DNA of 64,000 bases. It comes from Chloroflexota bacterium. Its GTDB lineage: Bacteria; Chloroflexota; Anaerolineae; J036; Brachytrichaceae. Below are positions 60,925-64,000 of this stretch, piece after piece (position 1 is the first letter of the stretch; every line of letters begins with the position of its first letter). The notes below the pieces were generated by a model. The model was not told the origin of the DNA and searched no databases. It was given only the letters and a program-made list of their open reading frames with translations. Where the stretch lies: contig JANXLU010000042.1 of NCBI GenBank assembly GCA_025354985.1, positions 124,001 through 188,000 of the forward strand. The letters run 5' to 3'. The position numbers and the translations under genes were made by a program.

Positions 60925-62316
60925 ATGAAATACCTCCTTCTGGTCGCAACGCTCCTACTGGTCTGTGCCTGCACGCCAAGAGACGCCCCGCGCGCCGATG
61001 AGCGCCTACCGGATACACCACCCGTCGCGCCCACTACAGCAGCGTCAACGCTCACGCCAATTTCACTGCCCACCTCGGCCCCGGTAAACCCAACCGCCAC
61101 GCTGCTGGTCTCGACCCAAGTCCCGGCCACCAACGTCCCGCCCACATCCATCCCACCAACGGTCACACCAAAACCAACGGCCGTGCCCGCCATCAACCTG
61201 CGGTTGGTGGATTGGCGCAAGTATTTGACAACTGACAAGGCATTCAAGGTTGACACCACGCTTGAACATTTATCCCTGAACAAATGGCCATATATATCGG
61301 TCAACAATACTGAAAGTATGGGATTCGCCGTGCTTGGTGACGGCATAGCCTATGGCGATGTGTCGGGTGACGGCCACGAAGAAGCTCTTATTTCACTGTT
61401 CTCGGGAGGCACTGCGGGCAATCTGGCTGTGCTGTTGTTTGCACCGGGCCCGGATAAGCCCCAATTGGTTGCCACCATTCCCGGCTACAAAATTGGCGGA
61501 GTTATGGAAGCTGGGTTGCTCAAAATTTCGCAACCACAATATGCCGGGTTCGAACCAAATTGTTGCGCAAGCGGGCTGTCGTCGACCAACTACCAGCTGA
61601 CGGATGGCAAACTGGTTACTGTCAGCACGACGAGCGAAGGGTTTCCTGAAATGCGGGCACCGACGGTTGAAAAGTTTTATCAATTTTTGAACGATAAAAA
61701 GTATGCCGACGCCTGGCCCTTTCTGAGCCCGGGTTATCAAAAGCAGCAAACGTTTGAGACATGGAGAGCGGGTTATTCAGCCACAACCAGCGTAGAGGCA
61801 ACGGATATTCGTCAACGATCAAACGGAACCGTGAGCGTCCTGCTAAAAGCCGCCGAAGCAACGGGTAAGGGACAGGTCGCGCAAAAGTATCACGCGGTTT
61901 GGTCCCTGGTCTGGGATGCCAAAGTTGGACAGTGGCGTCTTGACACGGCAACCGTAAGCATCGTTACGGCAAAAATTGCGGGCAAGCTACAGTATCCCTC
62001 CAGTGGGATCCCAGCCCTGACTATCTTTGCAAAAAATACCGATACCGGGGATATTTTTACGAGCGAAACGGCAAGGAATCAGTCTGCGTGGTCAATAACG
62101 GTTCCGCCCGGGAACTACACGGTTTTTGCCTACCTGCTTGAATCACCCAATAGCACACTCGCCGGCGGCTACAGTGAATTTGTCAAATGCGGCCTAAAAG
62201 TGGGTTGCCCAAGCCACAAGTTAATTCCGATAAAGGCGGAATCCGGCAAAACGACATCCGGGATAGACGTCTCCGACTGGTACGCACCGGCCGGCGCGTT
62301 TCCGGCACGCCCGTAA
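60925..62316 (+). CDS. Lipoprotein of unknown function with Pro/Thr-rich linker
   Basis: Lipoprotein of 463 residues. The signal ends at a VCAC lipobox (MKYLLLVATLLLVCAC), followed by about 70 residues rich in Pro and Thr. The folded part has two visible regions. One contains GDGIAYGDVSGDGHEEALI, which looks like a calcium-binding repeat of the VCBS/FG-GAP type. The other is an NTF2-like or Ig-like C-terminal half (residues about 230-440). No family is assigned. It starts 43 bases after the phosphoesterase gene. Confidence 0.8.
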   Translation: MKYLLLVATLLLVCACTPRDAPRADERLPDTPPVAPTTAASTLTPISLPTSAPVNPTATLLVSTQVPATNVPPTSIPPTVTPKPTAVPAINLRLVDWRKYLTTDKAFKVDTTLEHLSLNKWPYISVNNTESMGFAVLGDGIAYGDVSGDGHEEALISLFSGGTAGNLAVLLFAPGPDKPQLVATIPGYKIGGVMEAGLLKISQPQYAGFEPNCCASGLSSTNYQLTDGKLVTVSTTSEGFPEMRAPTVEKFYQFLNDKKYADAWPFLSPGYQKQQTFETWRAGYSATTSVEATDIRQRSNGTVSVLLKAAEATGKGQVAQKYHAVWSLVWDAKVGQWRLDTATVSIVTAKIAGKLQYPSSGIPALTIFAKNTDTGDIFTSETARNQSAWSITVPPGNYTVFAYLLESPNSTLAGGYSEFVKCGLKVGCPSHKLIPIKAESGKTTSGIDVSDWYAPAGAFPARP

Positions 62317-62381
62317 GTTGACTGCGTCACACGCGCGGCCCTGATGGTTCGCAAATATGCTGATTCATCATTCAAAAATGT

Positions 62382-62387
62382 TAAACT
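62382..62387 (+). promoter_or_regulatory. -10 box TAAACT, leaderless start for penicillin-binding protein
   Basis: TAAACT is followed by six bases (gagacg) and then GTG at 62394. A weak -35 CTGATT lies 16 bases upstream. Confidence 0.55.
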
Positions 62388-62393
62388 GAGACG

Positions 62394-64000
62394 GTGAAAC
62401 CCGCGAATCTCATACGCATGCGCCAGAGGCGCCGCCACAGCGCCAAAAATAGCATCGGCAAGCGTATTTTTCAAGCGCTCACGGCCCTTGGTGCCATCGG
62501 ACTGGCTATCGCCATTGCAATCCCGGTCTCAGCCGCGGCGGGTGTGGTCGGAGTCTATAACTACTTCACACGCGACCTGCCGGACCCCACAAAGGTTCAA
62601 ACGGCGCGCGATGACTTTCAGACCACGCGTATATATGACCGAAAGGGCACGCTCCTGTATGAAGTCATTGATCCAACAGCGGGGGACCGCCAATGGGTGA
62701 CCTTTACCGATATTTCAAAATTTTTAGTATGCGCGACGGTGTCAAACGAAGACAAAACGTTTTACGAAAACCCGGGCTTTGACATCCGTGGCATCGCGCG
62801 CGCCTTCGTAAGCAACCTGCAGGGTGGCGCAACTCAGGGTGGAAGCTCGATCACCCAACAGTTGGTCAAGAACGTCATTATCCCCTCCGACGAGCGCGCG
62901 CGGCTGGATTACACACGTAAGATCAAGGAAGTGTTGCTGGCGCAGGAAATCACCCGGCGCTACTCCAAAAATCAAATCCTTGAGTGGTACATCAACACAA
63001 ACAACTACGGCAGCCTTGCCTACGGTATCGAGGCGGCTGCGCGCATTTATTTTGCGAAATCAGCGAGCGCGCTGACGCTTGCCGAAAGCGCCATGCTCGC
63101 GGCCATACCGCAATTCCCCACCCAAAATCCGTTTGACCGCCCGGTGGATGCCAAGGCACGACAGGAAACGATCCTGGATGGAATGTCGGCGCGTTTGACC
63201 GAGGGCGGCATACCGGGATGCAACATCACAGAAGAGCAAATCCAGCAGGCCAAAACAGAGAACATGCGCCTGGCCGCCCGCCAGCAGCGCTTAAACATAA
63301 AAAGCCCGCACTTTTCGCTGTATGCGCGTGACCGAGCCGTGGACTTGCTTGCCGATCACCTGAATATAGATCAGCAGCAAGCCTACAACCTGGTGTATCG
63401 CGGTGGGCTAAAAATAACGACCAGTGTTGACACGGTTTTGGAGGAGCAGATTCGCACAATTGTCAGTGATCAAGTCCTAAGCCTGCAACGATCCAATAAG
63501 AACGCAAACAATGGCGCCGCGGTCGTGCTCAAACCGGATACTGGGGAAATTCTGGCCATGGTGGGCAGTCGGGACTACAACAATGATGTCATTGACGGCA
63601 AGTTTAACGTGGCACTCGGGTTGCGCCAACCAGGATCAAGTTTCAAGCCCATTACGTATATCGAGTTGCTGCGCCAGGGGAATGCCTCGCCGGCGACACT
63701 GTTCTGGGATGTGCGCACACCGTTTCCATCCGGAGGTGATGTGCCCTACGCGCCTGAAAACTATGACCGCAAGTATCACGGACCCATTCGCATGCGCGTA
63801 GCCTTGGCGCGCAGTTACAACATCCCGGCCGTGGATGCGATGAACCGCGCCGGCGTCGGCAATGTCATCCGCACCGCCCATAAGCTGGGGATCACAGATC
63901 TGCGGCGCGGCACGGATTTCTACGGCTTGGCCCTGACCCTGGGGGGCGGCGAAGTCAAGTTGTTGGATATGGCCTATGTCTACAGCACGTTTGCGACCGG
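62394..64000 (+). CDS. Class A penicillin-binding protein (partial)
   Basis: Bifunctional peptidoglycan synthase; 535 codons are in the window and the gene continues to the right. A basic N-terminus and one membrane span (about 30-60) precede the transglycosylase domain with NEDKTFYENPGFDIRGIARA (Glu catalytic) and GGSSITQQLVKN. The transpeptidase domain has the SxxK nucleophile Ser415-Lys418 (GSSFKP) and SYN; the KTG box lies beyond the edge. The GTG start is supported by a TAAACT box six bases upstream and by the in-frame basic leader. Confidence 0.93.
   Translation, partial: MKPANLIRMRQRRRHSAKNSIGKRIFQALTALGAIGLAIAIAIPVSAAAGVVGVYNYFTRDLPDPTKVQTARDDFQTTRIYDRKGTLLYEVIDPTAGDRQWVTFTDISKFLVCATVSNEDKTFYENPGFDIRGIARAFVSNLQGGATQGGSSITQQLVKNVIIPSDERARLDYTRKIKEVLLAQEITRRYSKNQILEWYINTNNYGSLAYGIEAAARIYFAKSASALTLAESAMLAAIPQFPTQNPFDRPVDAKARQETILDGMSARLTEGGIPGCNITEEQIQQAKTENMRLAARQQRLNIKSPHFSLYARDRAVDLLADHLNIDQQQAYNLVYRGGLKITTSVDTVLEEQIRTIVSDQVLSLQRSNKNANNGAAVVLKPDTGEILAMVGSRDYNNDVIDGKFNVALGLRQPGSSFKPITYIELLRQGNASPATLFWDVRTPFPSGGDVPYAPENYDRKYHGPIRMRVALARSYNIPAVDAMNRAGVGNVIRTAHKLGITDLRRGTDFYGLALTLGGGEVKLLDMAYVYSTFAT

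Noticed and set aside
1-64000. tRNA, rRNA, CRISPR arrays, insertion sequences, integrases and phage genes.
   Set aside because: I looked for cloverleaf arms, regularly spaced repeats, transposase motifs and terminal inverted repeats in the gaps and saw none. A tRNA scan and repeat search would be decisive.

Overview
The window reads as chromosomal DNA of a Chloroflexota (Anaerolineae- or SAR202-like) bacterium, probably from a metagenome-assembled genome. The evidence is indirect. Lipoproteins and solute-binding proteins carry a lipobox Cys followed by long Ala/Pro/Thr linkers. There is an NBR1-Ig-like lipoprotein, a family-39 glycosyltransferase, a YabN-like methylase-MazG fusion and glcDEF. 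Many genes have a -10 hexamer 6-8 bases before the start codon, which is the signature of leaderless mRNAs. I saw no rRNA, tRNA, CRISPR array, insertion sequence or phage gene. No gene-free stretch exceeds 300 bases; the longest is 30318-30539.

Region 1 (1-23.8 kb) is a catabolic island. A leftward ABC sugar-uptake operon (solute-binding lipoprotein, MalF-type and MalG-type permeases) diverges from a rightward operon encoding a TPP-dependent 2-oxoacid/acetoin-type dehydrogenase (E1 alpha, E1 beta, E2, no E3), a GntR/FCD regulator and a D-2-hydroxyacid dehydrogenase. The two share a mirror-symmetric promoter whose -35 boxes both lie in one perfect 31-bp palindrome. A second ABC sugar transporter follows, then a long co-directional set: SDR, acetoacetate-decarboxylase-family enzyme, SDR, family-2 glycosidase, a truncated RraA-like aldolase, an acid-sugar dehydratase of the enolase superfamily, aldo/keto reductase, three phytanoyl-CoA-dioxygenase-like oxygenases, an UlaG-like hydrolase and an M24 peptidase-fold enzyme. 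Together they suggest import of a glycoside or sugar acid, deglycosylation, oxidation and dehydration to 2-keto acids, and cleavage to acyl-CoA. The substrate is not evident.

Region 2 (23.8-36.2 kb) is mixed: a CDP-alcohol phosphatidyltransferase, YciI-like protein, threonine/serine dehydratase with a small lipoprotein, aldo/keto reductase, double-hotdog thioesterase, an AlbA/HATPase regulator-like protein, a MOSC protein, a BMP-type substrate-binding lipoprotein with a structured leader, an M20 peptidase, a DUF6882-like protein, a NUDIX hydrolase, a degenerate MBL-fold protein and two small membrane proteins.

Region 3 (36.2-42.4 kb) is a leftward glycolate operon: a tartronate-semialdehyde-reductase-like gene, then glcD, glcE and glcF, preceded by a zinc-ribbon membrane protein.

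Region 4 (42.4-64 kb) is housekeeping and envelope: radC, a glycosyltransferase, a CAP-domain protein, mazG, a UDP-glucuronate-decarboxylase-like enzyme, an AlaX-type editing protein, an NBR1-Ig lipoprotein, a cation diffusion facilitator, uvrA, an ornithine-cyclodeaminase family gene, prfA-prmC, an M24 peptidase, a metallophosphoesterase, a lipoprotein and the first 535 codons of a class A penicillin-binding protein cut by the right edge.

The points most worth checking are the symmetric operator-promoter, the leaderless pattern (including a likely AUU-started radC), perfect palindromes including one inside glcF, the leader RNA before the BMP gene, and the unassigned catabolic pathway of region 1.
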